The notes: generated by a model from the sequence alone, not told the origin. DNA of 61,069 nt from Spirochaetae bacterium HGW-Spirochaetae-1 (GCA_002839375.1 PGXY01000013.1:1-61069); one strand, 5' to 3'. Positions 16,466-25,300 are shown, counted from the stretch's first letter. Numbers and translations: made by a program.

Positions 16466-17551
16466 TCAGCCATTATATACGTAAAAGGGCCTTTTTACAA
16501 TAACAGCTTCAACTGGTTTGTTCCTGATTATGATCGATAGTGTATCACCCATTTTTGCCGTACCCGATTTGATGAGTCCCATGGCAATACCCTTTTTCAT
16601 AAGAGGCGAAAAAACACCGCTGGTGACGTAACCGGTATCGATGCCGTTTTTTTCAATACGGTATCCTTCCCTGGGAATTCCGCGGTCCGGGATTTCCAGG
16701 CAGATCAATTCCCTTTCAGTACCATTTGTTTTCTGACTTGTCAGTATGTCCCGGGCGGTATATTCGGCGTCGGAACTTATGAGCCAGGACAGGCCGGCTT
16801 CTACGGGGGATATATCATCGGTAAGCTCGTGTCCGTACAGGGAGTAGCACGATTCAATCCTCAGGCTGTCGCGCGCCCCGAGTCCTATGGGCTTTAACCC
16901 TAATTCAGCTCCGGCATTGAGAAGTCCATTCCATAAATCGACGGCGCGGCTATTATCTATATACAATTCATATCCAAGCTCCCCCGTATAACCACTGTTT
17001 GAAACAATGACCGTAGTTCCCATGAATTGTGTTTCATAAAAATAAAACCGGGGCAGTTCATCTATTTTTTTTTCATTTATGATTTTTTTAAGAACATTTT
17101 TTGATGCGGGACCCTGCAGGTCTAACTTGCAGGTCGATGATGATATATCCTCAATGGTTACGTCGTTCCCGGCATGTTGTTTGAGCCAGGCAAGATCTTT
17201 TTCAATATTGGACGCGTTTACTACGATCATATACCGGTCTACCGATACCATGTAAATAAACAGGTCATCGATGACGCCTCCGCTGGGATTGCTCAGGCAG
17301 CTGTACATGGCCTTCCCGGGTTCAAGTTTGTCAAGACGCGTAGGAATAACCTTCTTTAAAAGGGGAACCGATCCGGGACCGGAAATAATAAATTCTCCCA
17401 TATGCGAAATATCAAAAATTCCTGCAGCGGTTCTCACAGCCATATGTTCTTCAATGATGGACGAATACATAACCGGCAGCATCCATCCTGCAAATTCAAC
17501 AATTTTGCCGTTAAGTGCAACATGCTCGTTATAAAGCGCTGTTTGATTCAT
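16466..17551 (-). CDS. gcvT: Aminomethyltransferase (glycine cleavage T protein)
   Basis: A 361-residue T protein that transfers the methylene group from GcvH-bound aminomethyl-lipoate to tetrahydrofolate and releases ammonia. Motifs: MNQTALYNEHVALNGKIVEF at the start, GIFDISHMGEF, and the folate-site aspartate region NASNIEKDLAWLK; SGYTGELGYELY lies in the middle. The start is set at 17551 because GGAGGA lies about 10 nt upstream; an in-frame ATG 36 bp earlier has no ribosome site. It is the first gene of the gcv operon, preceded by a possibly structured leader (17594-17640). Confidence 0.95.
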   Translation of the reverse strand: MNQTALYNEHVALNGKIVEFAGWMLPVMYSSIIEEHMAVRTAAGIFDISHMGEFIISGPGSVPLLKKVIPTRLDKLEPGKAMYSCLSNPSGGVIDDLFIYMVSVDRYMIVVNASNIEKDLAWLKQHAGNDVTIEDISSSTCKLDLQGPASKNVLKKIINEKKIDELPRFYFYETQFMGTTVIVSNSGYTGELGYELYIDNSRAVDLWNGLLNAGAELGLKPIGLGARDSLRIESCYSLYGHELTDDISPVEAGLSWLISSDAEYTARDILTSQKTNGTERELICLEIPDRGIPREGYRIEKNGIDTGYVTSGVFSPLMKKGIAMGLIKSGTAKMGDTLSIIIRNKPVEAVIVKRPFYVYNG

Positions 17552-17593
17552 ATCAATTTTATCCTCCACGCATCTTGTCATTTTCATTTTTGA

Positions 17594-17640
17594 GCCCTGT
17601 CCGGAATAGTCCTATGTATGGAGCACCGCCTTTACAGGGC
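17594..17640 (-). promoter_or_regulatory. Possible structured RNA leader upstream of gcvT
   Basis: On the minus strand a 7-bp stem GCCCTGT/ACAGGGC encloses 33 nt; an alternative stem CACC-T-GCC/GGC-GGTG overlaps its 5' arm, so two mutually exclusive folds are possible. The location directly ahead of gcvT suits attenuation or a riboswitch. I could not match it to the glycine riboswitch core, so the class is unknown. Confidence 0.35.
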
Positions 17641-17721
17641 AGGTGTTCTGTTATGTCTCTTTTCTACCCGGGTTTCCTTTGCAATAAACTACTTATCCGA
17701 TTATTAATCGAAATATGATTC

Positions 17722-17757
17722 AGGGAACCTGTATATTGTGATGTATCAAGGTTCCCT
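17722..17757. repeat. 9-bp inverted repeat at the lrp stop codon (possible remnant of the TA-flanked element)
   Basis: AGGGAACCT (17722-17730) and its complement (17749-17757) enclose 18 nt. On the minus strand the sequence reads TA-AGGGAACCT, identical to the left end of the element at 35467-35605, and the TAA stop of the Lrp gene is formed by TA plus the first base of the repeat. No T-tract follows, so it is a poor terminator. It may be a shrunken copy of that element. Confidence 0.45.
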
Positions 17758-18200
17758 TATAAAAGATAGGGCAGCTTCATGTTATAATTCTTATATACAA
17801 CAAAAGTTTCCACGGATCTGACTCCCTTGATGCAGGACATCTCTTCTGTATAAAATTCCAGGATATCAAATCCTTCCTTGAGAAGTACAATCATTATAAG
17901 GTCATACTGACCGGTGACGACACTGACGGAAACAACTCCCTTGAGTGTGCTTATCTCTCTTCCCTTATTCACCAGGTCCATATTTTCCAGTTTAACACCG
18001 ATGATAACCATGCGGTGGCCCGGCAGTTTTTCCGGGTCCACAAGGCCGCTGATGTCCAGGACGCCTTCTTCAGTCATCTTTGCAACCCTGGACCGGACTG
18101 TATTTTCTGTTATGGAAAGATCGTCGGCTATCTCCTTGAAGGATTTCCTACCGTCACGGAGATGCTTTATTATTTCAATGTTTACATCATCAATTTTCAT
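17757..18200 (-). CDS. Lrp/AsnC family transcriptional regulator
   Basis: A 147-residue regulator: an N-terminal helix-turn-helix (IIKHLRDGRKSFKEIADDLSITENTVRSRVAKM, about residues 9-41) and a C-terminal RAM ligand-binding domain (VIIGVKLENMD... VVSVSVVTGQYDLIMIVLLK) that usually binds amino acids. It lies directly upstream of gcvT on the same strand, so control of glycine cleavage in response to glycine, leucine or a related amino acid is likely. Two phased 15-bp sites lie 48-93 bp upstream of its own start, suggesting autoregulation. Confidence 0.93.
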   Translation of the reverse strand: MKIDDVNIEIIKHLRDGRKSFKEIADDLSITENTVRSRVAKMTEEGVLDISGLVDPEKLPGHRMVIIGVKLENMDLVNKGREISTLKGVVSVSVVTGQYDLIMIVLLKEGFDILEFYTEEMSCIKGVRSVETFVVYKNYNMKLPYLL

Positions 18201-18247
18201 AATATCAGGAGCATAGTGCTTTTTTGCCCTAAGAAAAACGATTTACG

Positions 18248-18293
18248 AATATTCATGATATTGTCAATTATTATTTGGAATATTTATGATATC
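18248..18293 (-). promoter_or_regulatory. Two helically phased binding sites upstream of the Lrp-type gene
   Basis: AATATTCATGATATT at 18248-18262 and AATATTTATGATATC at 18279-18293. Each is an AATAT-N5-ATAT(T/C) dyad, and they are exactly 31 bp apart (about three helical turns). The size and phasing suit Lrp/AsnC proteins, which bind as octamers to spaced 15-bp sites. Autoregulation is inferred. Confidence 0.6.
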
Positions 18294-18360
18294 AGTAATT
18301 TGTGCATCAAAATATTATATATATATGAATTATTGGAGGGAAGCCGCCTGTTTGGCCAGG

Positions 18361-18867
18361 CTAAAATACTGTTCCGCAATTTTCACATCGTACGGTTTCA
18401 CCCTGCAGGTATACCCTCCCGAGGGGCGCCCCGCATGACGGACAGTAACGCATTTCTACGGTCTGAGCAGCGGCTTCATCGGTATAAAATTCGCCTGTTG
18501 TTCGGTCGAAGTTCCCCTTGAGGAGTCTGTCTGTTATGGCCCGGGCAATGAGTTTTTCACAGGTGTGGATGGGTATCCTCAATTTCTCTGCAAGGTCTGC
18601 CGTGGTAATTCTCCTGTGAGTCCTTGCCAGGGCGGCCACGGATTTGAGGAGAATTTCATCTTTGCCGGCCCTGATTCCAAGATATACAAGCAATATTCCC
18701 GGTGCGGCAAATGCCATGGATATGACAGCGATTGACGGACCATTCATGCGGTCAGTGGGGTCCGGATCAAACATCATACCGATACCGGCAGCAAGCATAA
18801 ATATGCCGAAGATGATAAGAGTGTATCCGATAAATTTTAAGATTGAATCCTTTATGTAGAAGGCCAT
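18361..18867 (-). CDS. Membrane-anchored protein with winged-helix-like segment and C-terminal zinc ribbon
   Basis: A 168-residue protein of unknown function. Two hydrophobic helices lie at about residues 11-32 and 45-65. A segment resembling a winged helix follows (about 75-115: VAALARTHRRITTADLAEKL with RIPIHTCEKLIARA). It ends in a zinc ribbon with two CxxC pairs (YCPSCG and CENCG). The build is like small bacterial proteins that couple a membrane anchor to an HTH and zinc ribbon; their role is not known. It stands alone between the Lrp-type gene and a STAS gene, all on the minus strand. Confidence 0.75.
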   Translation of the reverse strand: MAFYIKDSILKFIGYTLIIFGIFMLAAGIGMMFDPDPTDRMNGPSIAVISMAFAAPGILLVYLGIRAGKDEILLKSVAALARTHRRITTADLAEKLRIPIHTCEKLIARAITDRLLKGNFDRTTGEFYTDEAAAQTVEMRYCPSCGAPLGRVYLQGETVRCENCGTVF

Positions 18868-19010
18868 GCGCTACTCCCGTTCATTTTAAAGGTCAGAGTT
18901 TCATCTGGATAGATTTTTGATTATATCGGCGCAGTGTATTAATTCAACAACAAAATTCACTGGAAAATGCTATGGGGTGAAGCATTCTGGTGGATAAGGG
19001 AGAAGCATTT

Positions 19011-19319
19011 TTAATGAATGGATATCAGTTTATCCAGGGTGGATATTCTGAAAAGGGCAAGAACATCATCAGCCACATTGATCAATTGTATGGTTCCATC
19101 GTATTCCTTCATTTTTTTATACATGATGGCCAGTACACCCAGTGCCGATGAATCTATATAAAGAATTTCACCAAAGTCTATGGTGAGATCCGTGACTTTT
19201 TTTTCGATAATTGGATAGAAAGCTGCCCTGAATTTATTGACATTATGAAATTCAACGTTGCCGCTGACGGTCATTGTAGCGGTATTACTGCCGGGATGTT
19301 CATAAATTGTGATTTTCAT
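19011..19319 (-). CDS. STAS-domain protein (anti-sigma factor antagonist type)
   Basis: A 102-residue single STAS domain. The conserved loop ILYIDSSALGVLAIM (about residues 52-66) contains the serine that is phosphorylated by a partner kinase in SpoIIAA/RsbV-type proteins. No kinase or sigma factor is adjacent. A second STAS gene of similar length lies at 47433-47732. It probably acts in a partner-switching pathway. The 250-bp gap upstream holds only A/T-rich DNA and a 12-bp palindrome GCCCAGCTGGGC at 19420-19431. Confidence 0.85.
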   Translation of the reverse strand: MKITIYEHPGSNTATMTVSGNVEFHNVNKFRAAFYPIIEKKVTDLTIDFGEILYIDSSALGVLAIMYKKMKEYDGTIQLINVADDVLALFRISTLDKLISIH

Positions 19320-19569
19320 GTTGTTCTTTTCAGAATCACATGTATTGCGTATATCAGGAATACATGTTTAATATATGAACAATATCTATTATAGTCGATA
19401 AAAAATCAAGCACAATAAAGCCCAGCTGGGCGGAATAATAATATTTTTTACCTTTTTTTGCAATAATTACGGGGCCTGTGGTATAAATATGCATAGTTAA
19501 ACCGATTTTCACTTAAATTTTCTTTACAAATGAAGAAATTGTTTCACTGTGTCTTTCCGTGAGGTATGT

Positions 19570-20193
19570 ATGATAATTGAACAGATCCTGGTAACATCCA
19601 TGGCTGTTTTCTGCTATCTACTGGTGGATGAAAAAACTAAAGAAGCCATTCTCATAGATCCCGCCGGTGATTTTGAAAAGATTTTTTCTTTGGTAAAAAA
19701 GCACAATGCAACAGTGAAATGGGTAATTAATACCCATGGACATTTCGATCATACTTCGGGCAATGACCATGTGATGAAACAAACCGGCGCCGGGCTGCTC
19801 ATCCATGAAATGGACGCAGGTAAGCTTGGACGTATTTCCAACAAGCTCCTGTCAAGATTTGTGGGAGGGAAGGGGTCGCCGCAACCATACGGCATACTGA
19901 AGGATGGCGATGAAATCTCATTTGGCGACAGCAGCCTGACCGTCGTTCATACGCCGGGTCATTCCGATGGAAGCATATGTCTTTACAGCCCGGGAAACAT
20001 TTTTACGGGAGATACTCTTTTTACTGAAGGAATGGGCCGAACCGACCTTGGCGATGGCTCGTACAAAAAGATAATGATATCCATAACAAAGAAGATACTT
20101 TCGTTTCCCGATAAAACTATCATCTGGCCGGGACATCACTACGGCCGATTTCCCAATTCAACGGTGAAAGAACAGAAAACATATTATAAGTGA
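19570..20193 (+). CDS. MBL-fold metallo-hydrolase (glyoxalase II-like)
   Basis: A 207-residue metallo-beta-lactamase-fold hydrolase. Metal ligands are visible: NTHGHFDHTSGN (HxHxDH, about 56-67), the HTPGHSDGS histidine, FTGDTLF with the bridging aspartate, and the late histidines in IWPGHHYGRF. This pattern is typical of glyoxalase II-like thioester hydrolases. The ATG at 19570 has GAGG five nt upstream. Its last codons (AAG TGA) lie inside the end of a TA-flanked repeat element (20189-20267), so the present stop codon comes from that element. Confidence 0.9.
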   Translation: MIIEQILVTSMAVFCYLLVDEKTKEAILIDPAGDFEKIFSLVKKHNATVKWVINTHGHFDHTSGNDHVMKQTGAGLLIHEMDAGKLGRISNKLLSRFVGGKGSPQPYGILKDGDEISFGDSSLTVVHTPGHSDGSICLYSPGNIFTGDTLFTEGMGRTDLGDGSYKKIMISITKKILSFPDKTIIWPGHHYGRFPNSTVKEQKTYYK

Positions 20194-20267
20194 ACCTCTA
20201 TAAATTAAATTTTGGATGTTACCTTGTGGACACAAACATCGGAAAAACCTTTTTTTAGAGGTGCCCA
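20189..20267. mobile_element. Small TA-flanked inverted-repeat element (MITE-like), copy A
   Basis: A 79-bp non-coding element. The left end AGTGAACCTCTA and the right end TAGAGGTGCCCA are imperfect inverted repeats, flanked by TA on both sides (20187-20188 and 20268-20269), as expected for IS630/mariner-type transposition. It shares both ends and internal stretches (CACAAAC..GG.AAAA) with copy B at 35467-35605. It begins within the last codons of the MBL gene and supplies its TGA stop. No transposase is encoded. Confidence 0.65.
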
Positions 20268-20292
20268 TAAATAATCTGGAGATCGATTAAAT

Positions 20293-20703
20293 ATGACAGC
20301 AAAAAAACCATACATAGATTTTACTTTCACCGGCGTTGAAAATTTTTCCGGGACTCTGGACAAAGCGATGATCAGCTATTGTATTATGAGTCAGAGCGAA
20401 ACCGAGAAACTATATTCACTTGAACCCGGGATTTTTAACAAAGAGAATGACACCATCACCATGGGCTACTGCACAAAAAATGATAAAACTCTTTTCTTTC
20501 TCGAATTTGGCATGATGATTGCGCCTTCGATCTGTTCGCATATCGTCTTTATTTTTGACCACAAACCGGCTATTGACGAAATGATTATCGCAGCCCGGGA
20601 TCTGGAGAATCTCACCGTTGACAACCTGAAGAAGAAACACGGTAACGAAATCGCCGACATAGATGTTATTGACAACATTTCCGATGCCGGGACGCTTCAT
20701 TAG
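20293..20703 (+). CDS. Hypothetical protein, 136 residues
   Basis: A soluble, acidic protein without recognised family. It has no signal peptide or membrane segment; the middle (about 58-85) is hydrophobic and strand-like (TLFFLEFGMMIAPSICSHIVFIF), and the C-terminus is charged. TGGAGA precedes the ATG at about 10 nt. It begins 25 bp after the repeat element copy A. Base composition is like that of its neighbours, which supports a real gene, but nothing tells its role. Confidence 0.55.
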   Translation: MTAKKPYIDFTFTGVENFSGTLDKAMISYCIMSQSETEKLYSLEPGIFNKENDTITMGYCTKNDKTLFFLEFGMMIAPSICSHIVFIFDHKPAIDEMIIAARDLENLTVDNLKKKHGNEIADIDVIDNISDAGTLH

Positions 20704-20855
20704 AATTTATACTCCCCGTATCAAGATTTATTTTGCAACCCGTATCCCCGTTTCCCTGTCTGTATAATCAAACAGACATTATTCGCCAGCATCTTATCTA
20801 TGCAATTTTCATTACAGCCTACTAATTAATCAACATTTTTGTGGAGAGGTCAGTC

Positions 20856-22610
20856 ATGTCCCGAAGTATATTAATGATTTATCCGGAAATACCGATAACC
20901 TACTGGTCTTTTACGCACGCTTTGAAATACACCAGGGCAAAGACTTCTTACCCGCCTCTGGGCCTCATGACCATTGCAGCCATGCTTCCCAGTGAGTATG
21001 CGATTAAGCTTGTAGACATGAACGTTCAGCCATTGTCTGAAAAGGATATCAGGGAAGCTGACATGATTTTTATTTCTGCCATGATCGTCCAGAAAGAGTC
21101 CTTTGAAAATGTTATTCACCGCGTAAAAAAATACAATAAAACCATAGTAGCAGGCGGGCCATATCCCTCGTCAGCCTATAAAACCTTATATGGAGTGGAT
21201 CACATTATAATAAACGAATGTGAAACCACCCTCCTGAAATTTATGGAAGATTTTGAAAATGGATGTGCTGAAAGGGAATATCGGAGCGATGAATATCCTG
21301 ATATAACGACGACTCCTTCGCCGCGGTTTGACCTCGTCGATCATAGAAATTATTATTCCATGATGCTGCAGTTTTCAAGGGGATGTCCCTTCAGTTGTGA
21401 ATTCTGCGACATAATAGAGATGTTCGGCAGAAAACCAAGGACAAAAACACCAGATCAATTCATCAACGAGATGAACTCGTTATACGAAACAGGTTTCCGG
21501 GGATCACTCTTTATCGTTGATGATAATTTCATAGGGAATAAAGCGAACTGCCGCGAGCTGCTGAAGCAAATAATCCCATGGCAGAGAGACAGGAAATTCC
21601 CTTTCGGCCTTTTCACGGAAGCCAGCATGAATCTCGCCGATGACGATGAACTCATAACACTCATGGTTGATGCGGGATTTAACATGGTATTTGCTGGAAT
21701 TGAGTCTCCCTCCATCGAATCGCTTGCCGAGGCTCACAAGACGCAGAATATGAGAACGGACCTGTCCGAGGGCGTCAGAAAAATGCAGCAGAAAGGACTC
21801 GAGGTTACGGGAGGATTCATTGTCGGATTCGACAGTGATCCCGATGATATATTCGAGAGACAGTTCAATTTTATTCAGGCCGCGGGAATACCGGTCGCCA
21901 TGGTAGGCTTGCTTCAGGCATTTCCCGGAACACAGCTTTATGAAAGGCTTAAAAAAGAAGGCAGACTGACAGGTGAAACCAATGGGAATAATACTCACGA
22001 TCTGGATCTGAATTTCACATCGCGAATGGATGAAACCAGGCTGAGAGAGGGATACAAGGAACTGATAACGCGACTATATAATACCGAAAATTATTATATC
22101 CGCTGTAAAAATCTCCTCAAACGGCTTCCCGTCAACGATTTCCATGGCAGGAGCGTTGGGCTTGATGATATCCTCATTCTTTGGAAATTTACCGTGAAGA
22201 ACATGCTCTCTGCCGGCGGCAGGAAACACCTGAAATTTATACTATGGACTCTGTTAAATAACAGGAAGCTATTCCCCGATGCGGTAAGACTTTCCATAAT
22301 GGGAGTACATCTTATTGCTATAACCCAGGATCTTATAGAACTGGAAGGTTTCCGCACTTTTCTGAACAGCAATGTGACCATGCTGAATGATGCTCTCACA
22401 AGGCCCACGCGGGAACGGGAAAAAACAGTAGCAGCTTCCCTGCAGAGAAAGACAATGTTTGTCAAGAATGAAGCGGTAAACCGTTTTAAGCGTCTCAATG
22501 CAAATATAAAAAAATCCGCTAAAAATTATCTCGTTGAATTTCATGTGACTATTGACGAACTTATCAGCAATTCGCAGATGAATTTGAAAAAGAAAACAGG
22601 GGCATATTGA
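20856..22610 (+). CDS. B12-binding-domain radical SAM protein (DUF4070/HpnP-like type)
   Basis: A 584-residue class B radical SAM protein. An N-terminal cobalamin-binding-like Rossmann domain (about 1-140; PPLGLMTIAAMLP, IVAGGPYPS) is followed by the [4Fe-4S] motif CPFSCEFC at residue 177 and the radical-SAM barrel (FVDDN-like LFIVDDNF; GGFIVGFDSD). The C-terminal 170 residues resemble the DUF4070 tail found in hopanoid C-2 methylase HpnP and relatives. HpnP itself is not claimed: no hopanoid gene is nearby and the protein is longer. Start chosen at 20856 because GGAGAGG precedes it. It most likely methylates or rearranges an unactivated carbon of a lipid-like or other substrate. Confidence 0.85.
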   Translation: MSRSILMIYPEIPITYWSFTHALKYTRAKTSYPPLGLMTIAAMLPSEYAIKLVDMNVQPLSEKDIREADMIFISAMIVQKESFENVIHRVKKYNKTIVAGGPYPSSAYKTLYGVDHIIINECETTLLKFMEDFENGCAEREYRSDEYPDITTTPSPRFDLVDHRNYYSMMLQFSRGCPFSCEFCDIIEMFGRKPRTKTPDQFINEMNSLYETGFRGSLFIVDDNFIGNKANCRELLKQIIPWQRDRKFPFGLFTEASMNLADDDELITLMVDAGFNMVFAGIESPSIESLAEAHKTQNMRTDLSEGVRKMQQKGLEVTGGFIVGFDSDPDDIFERQFNFIQAAGIPVAMVGLLQAFPGTQLYERLKKEGRLTGETNGNNTHDLDLNFTSRMDETRLREGYKELITRLYNTENYYIRCKNLLKRLPVNDFHGRSVGLDDILILWKFTVKNMLSAGGRKHLKFILWTLLNNRKLFPDAVRLSIMGVHLIAITQDLIELEGFRTFLNSNVTMLNDALTRPTREREKTVAASLQRKTMFVKNEAVNRFKRLNANIKKSAKNYLVEFHVTIDELISNSQMNLKKKTGAY

Positions 22611-22619
22611 TTGCGGCCA

Positions 22620-24020
22620 CTATTTTTTAAATACAGGGCCTCGGCTGTACCTGTATACATCATCGAGCAATTCTTTAGCTTCTCTGTCATGGACGGGGAC
22701 CGGTTCGGAATAATTATGTATAATATAGGGAATCAACTCCGTCTGTATATGTCTTCCATCATAAAAATGATGCCGGGCAATGAGTCCCTGTCGATGATGT
22801 ATGGTCTGCATCTGGTCGAATAAAAAATTCCCCAGCCCGTATGAAATGAATTTTCCCCGGTAAAATTCAAGTCCCATGGGACGGTGTGATGAAGAGGATA
22901 CAAGAATATCAGCGCCCATCTCAGCGGCCAGGTGAAAATATTCTACCTGGATTTCATGGGGCACGGGGTTGTCTTCATTTCCCCACTGAACGGTGACAAA
23001 TACCACATGGGAATTTTTGCGCGCCTCGCTGATAAGATCTATGAAGCGTTCTCTGGTAAGTTTTAGCGCCCCGGCACGGCTCTCCGTCGCCCATGCATCG
23101 GGAGGGCCCCACTGGTTAAAACCAACAAAAGAAAATATCTTTCCCTTGATCGTAATATATCGCACCTTCATGGCCTCGGAGAGATTCTCACCGCCTCCGA
23201 AATAGATCATCCCCGCTTCTTTCAGCATGACCATGCTGGCAGTGTTATAATTCCATCCAAAATCATTATTATGATTTCCCGTGAGTTCAATTATATCAAA
23301 ACCTGATTTTTTCAGAATATCAAAATAAGGCGGGGGTGAACAGAAAAGCATTCTGTCTTTCAGTGGCCACGAGCACCCCGGCACAAAGGAGACTTCATTG
23401 GAGGTCATGGCCAGATCCGCAGCGGAGGTTATTGCCTCAACAGCGCGAATGGGACGGTAAATATCCCCATGTTTATTAACGGTACGCATAAAGGCCCGCG
23501 TCATGGCTGTAACACCAGTCTGAACAATAGTTACATGAAGTGATTTATCAAAGAACGATATACCTTTTACCATCAATGGGTAGGCATCAGAATCTGAAAT
23601 AGTGTAATCGGCGTTCGTAACGCCCCAGGGATAGTTATTGTTTATGGACAGCACCTTCATCGAAGATTTTATACCTCCCATATCGGTGATGAGAAGAGCG
23701 TTTTGGTCAGAATGGGGCGGCGTATTAGAGGCAATACATGTTTTGAAATTCAGCGAAGGAAACCGTCTTTTTATTATTGTTTCAATTTTTGCATCGACAA
23801 AAACATGAAAGGGGGTTACCATTTTACCGGGGAGCCGGCCATTGTTCAATATGTAATGAGCCTGGTTGAGGCTTATATCATTAAGCCGGCTGGTGACATG
23901 GACAAGGAGTAATAGTGGTCCCTGGTCAGCGGCACGGCATTCTAAGAATGAAATTGCTGTAAACATTAACAAAGCCGCTGTGCATGCAGCAATCTTATTC
24001 AATTTGTCGACGATAATCAT
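22620..24020 (-). CDS. CapA-family (PGA_cap) putative exported metallophosphatase-like protein
   Basis: A 466-residue protein with an N-terminal signal peptide (about residues 1-29). Residues 30-190 have no clear family. The rest matches the CapA/PgsA fold: DLAMTSNEVSF, FDIIELTGNHNNDFGW, and late histidine motifs VTVQWGNE and SSSSHRPMGLEFY with SYGLGNFLFDQ. CapA proteins are linked to poly-gamma-glutamate or other surface polymers. It is transcribed divergently from a lipoprotein and a transglutaminase-like gene, which could form one cell-surface function. The 94-bp gap between them must hold both promoters. Confidence 0.82.
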   Translation of the reverse strand: MIIVDKLNKIAACTAALLMFTAISFLECRAADQGPLLLLVHVTSRLNDISLNQAHYILNNGRLPGKMVTPFHVFVDAKIETIIKRRFPSLNFKTCIASNTPPHSDQNALLITDMGGIKSSMKVLSINNNYPWGVTNADYTISDSDAYPLMVKGISFFDKSLHVTIVQTGVTAMTRAFMRTVNKHGDIYRPIRAVEAITSAADLAMTSNEVSFVPGCSWPLKDRMLFCSPPPYFDILKKSGFDIIELTGNHNNDFGWNYNTASMVMLKEAGMIYFGGGENLSEAMKVRYITIKGKIFSFVGFNQWGPPDAWATESRAGALKLTRERFIDLISEARKNSHVVFVTVQWGNEDNPVPHEIQVEYFHLAAEMGADILVSSSSHRPMGLEFYRGKFISYGLGNFLFDQMQTIHHRQGLIARHHFYDGRHIQTELIPYIIHNYSEPVPVHDREAKELLDDVYRYSRGPVFKK

Positions 24021-24114
24021 GGATAGGTCTTCCCCGGATATGATATTTCTTTTTACTTGACATTATGTTCCTCCTGCGATTCTTTACAAGATTAATTCAT
24101 AGGGGAGAAAAAAA

Positions 24115-25299
24115 TTGAAGCTGAAAACTATTTATTCTATTTTCATCGTTGCGGGACTGATTGCTTTTTTCCCCGGGTGCAGGCCCGAAAATGGTTCAAA
24201 CAATACGGACTCACGATACCATGACATCCGCATACCGAAAACTAAAAATGGATTCAGGGACACGGCCATATTCCTCGGAGCGCTACCTTCCGGGAAGGAT
24301 GTATCCTGTCATGACCTGACCAAAACCCGTCAGTATGAGGCGTATAAAAAATCCGTAGAGCGGAGCTGGGAAAACTTTTTCAAACCCAATTTATGCAGGA
24401 TAGAAGGATGGACCAGTAGCAATCTTCCATCCCGATACGCTAAAACAATTTTTTATCCCTTCAGCGGCCCCGACATATTGAATCCTCTAGCCTTTTATCC
24501 CGAAGCCCGGGACATCATCATGTTCGGACTTGAACCAACGGGCGGGATACCGGACCTGACATCTATGCCGCGTCAAAAAATACTGCCCGGCCTCAATGAA
24601 CTTTTGCCGGCCATCAATTTTATGCTGGATCACGCATTCTTTATCACTACTGAGATGGAAAAAAGTGTGGGCAAAACACCGCTTTCAGGCATTACGGCAA
24701 TCATGGTCTTTTTTCTCGCCAGGGGAGGGTACCAGGTTATGGATATAAACCTGGTACATGTTGACGAAAGAGGAAGACTCCTCCGGGGGGCCGGTAAGCC
24801 TGCTAAAGGACGCTTGAACGGGGTAGAAATAATTTTTTCCAGAAATGATACCTCTCAGCCGAGGAGAGTCCGCTATTTCCAGATCAACATAGCTGACGGT
24901 TCCCCCCAGCTTGGACGTTTCAGCGAATGGCTTCGTGGCCAAAGTCCCTTTTCAACTATCATCAAATCGGCATCATATCTCATGCATAACAGTAATTTTT
25001 CAACTATACGGGATATAGTCCTCTCTCTCAGCAGTTCTATTCTCCAGGATGACAGCGGAATCCCCTATACCTATTTAAAGAATAACAAGGATTGGGAAAT
25101 CCGCCTTTTTGGGAAATATCATCGACCACTGCCCGTTTTTAAAGAAAGATATCAGGTTGAATTACAAAAGGACCTGGCCAACACGTCGGGGGAGCCTCTT
25201 CCCTTCGTATATGGATACGGATATGGATATGGCGATATGACATACCACCTGCTCCTGGCCCTTCGCAGGGAACATACGGCAGGCTATAGAGCACCATGA
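24115..25299 (+). CDS. Putative lipoprotein of unknown function
   Basis: A 394-residue exported protein. The start is a TTG with GGGGAG seven nt upstream. A lipobox FFPGC at about residues 18-22 indicates a lipid-anchored protein. Inside are the stretch YPFSGPDILNPLAFYPEARD, an uncharged middle, and a C-terminal run VYGYGYGYGD. I do not recognise the family. It is followed at once by a transglutaminase-like gene whose ATG lies two bases after its stop, so the two are probably made and act together. Confidence 0.75.
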   Translation: MKLKTIYSIFIVAGLIAFFPGCRPENGSNNTDSRYHDIRIPKTKNGFRDTAIFLGALPSGKDVSCHDLTKTRQYEAYKKSVERSWENFFKPNLCRIEGWTSSNLPSRYAKTIFYPFSGPDILNPLAFYPEARDIIMFGLEPTGGIPDLTSMPRQKILPGLNELLPAINFMLDHAFFITTEMEKSVGKTPLSGITAIMVFFLARGGYQVMDINLVHVDERGRLLRGAGKPAKGRLNGVEIIFSRNDTSQPRRVRYFQINIADGSPQLGRFSEWLRGQSPFSTIIKSASYLMHNSNFSTIRDIVLSLSSSILQDDSGIPYTYLKNNKDWEIRLFGKYHRPLPVFKERYQVELQKDLANTSGEPLPFVYGYGYGYGDMTYHLLLALRREHTAGYRAP

Positions 25300-25300
25300 C

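Noticed and set aside
17588-17756. Glycine riboswitch ahead of gcvT
   Set aside because: The conserved aptamer core could not be found; only generic stems are present.
20856-22610. Naming the radical SAM protein hpnP
   Set aside because: The family resemblance is not enough without hopanoid genes; the protein is also longer than HpnP.
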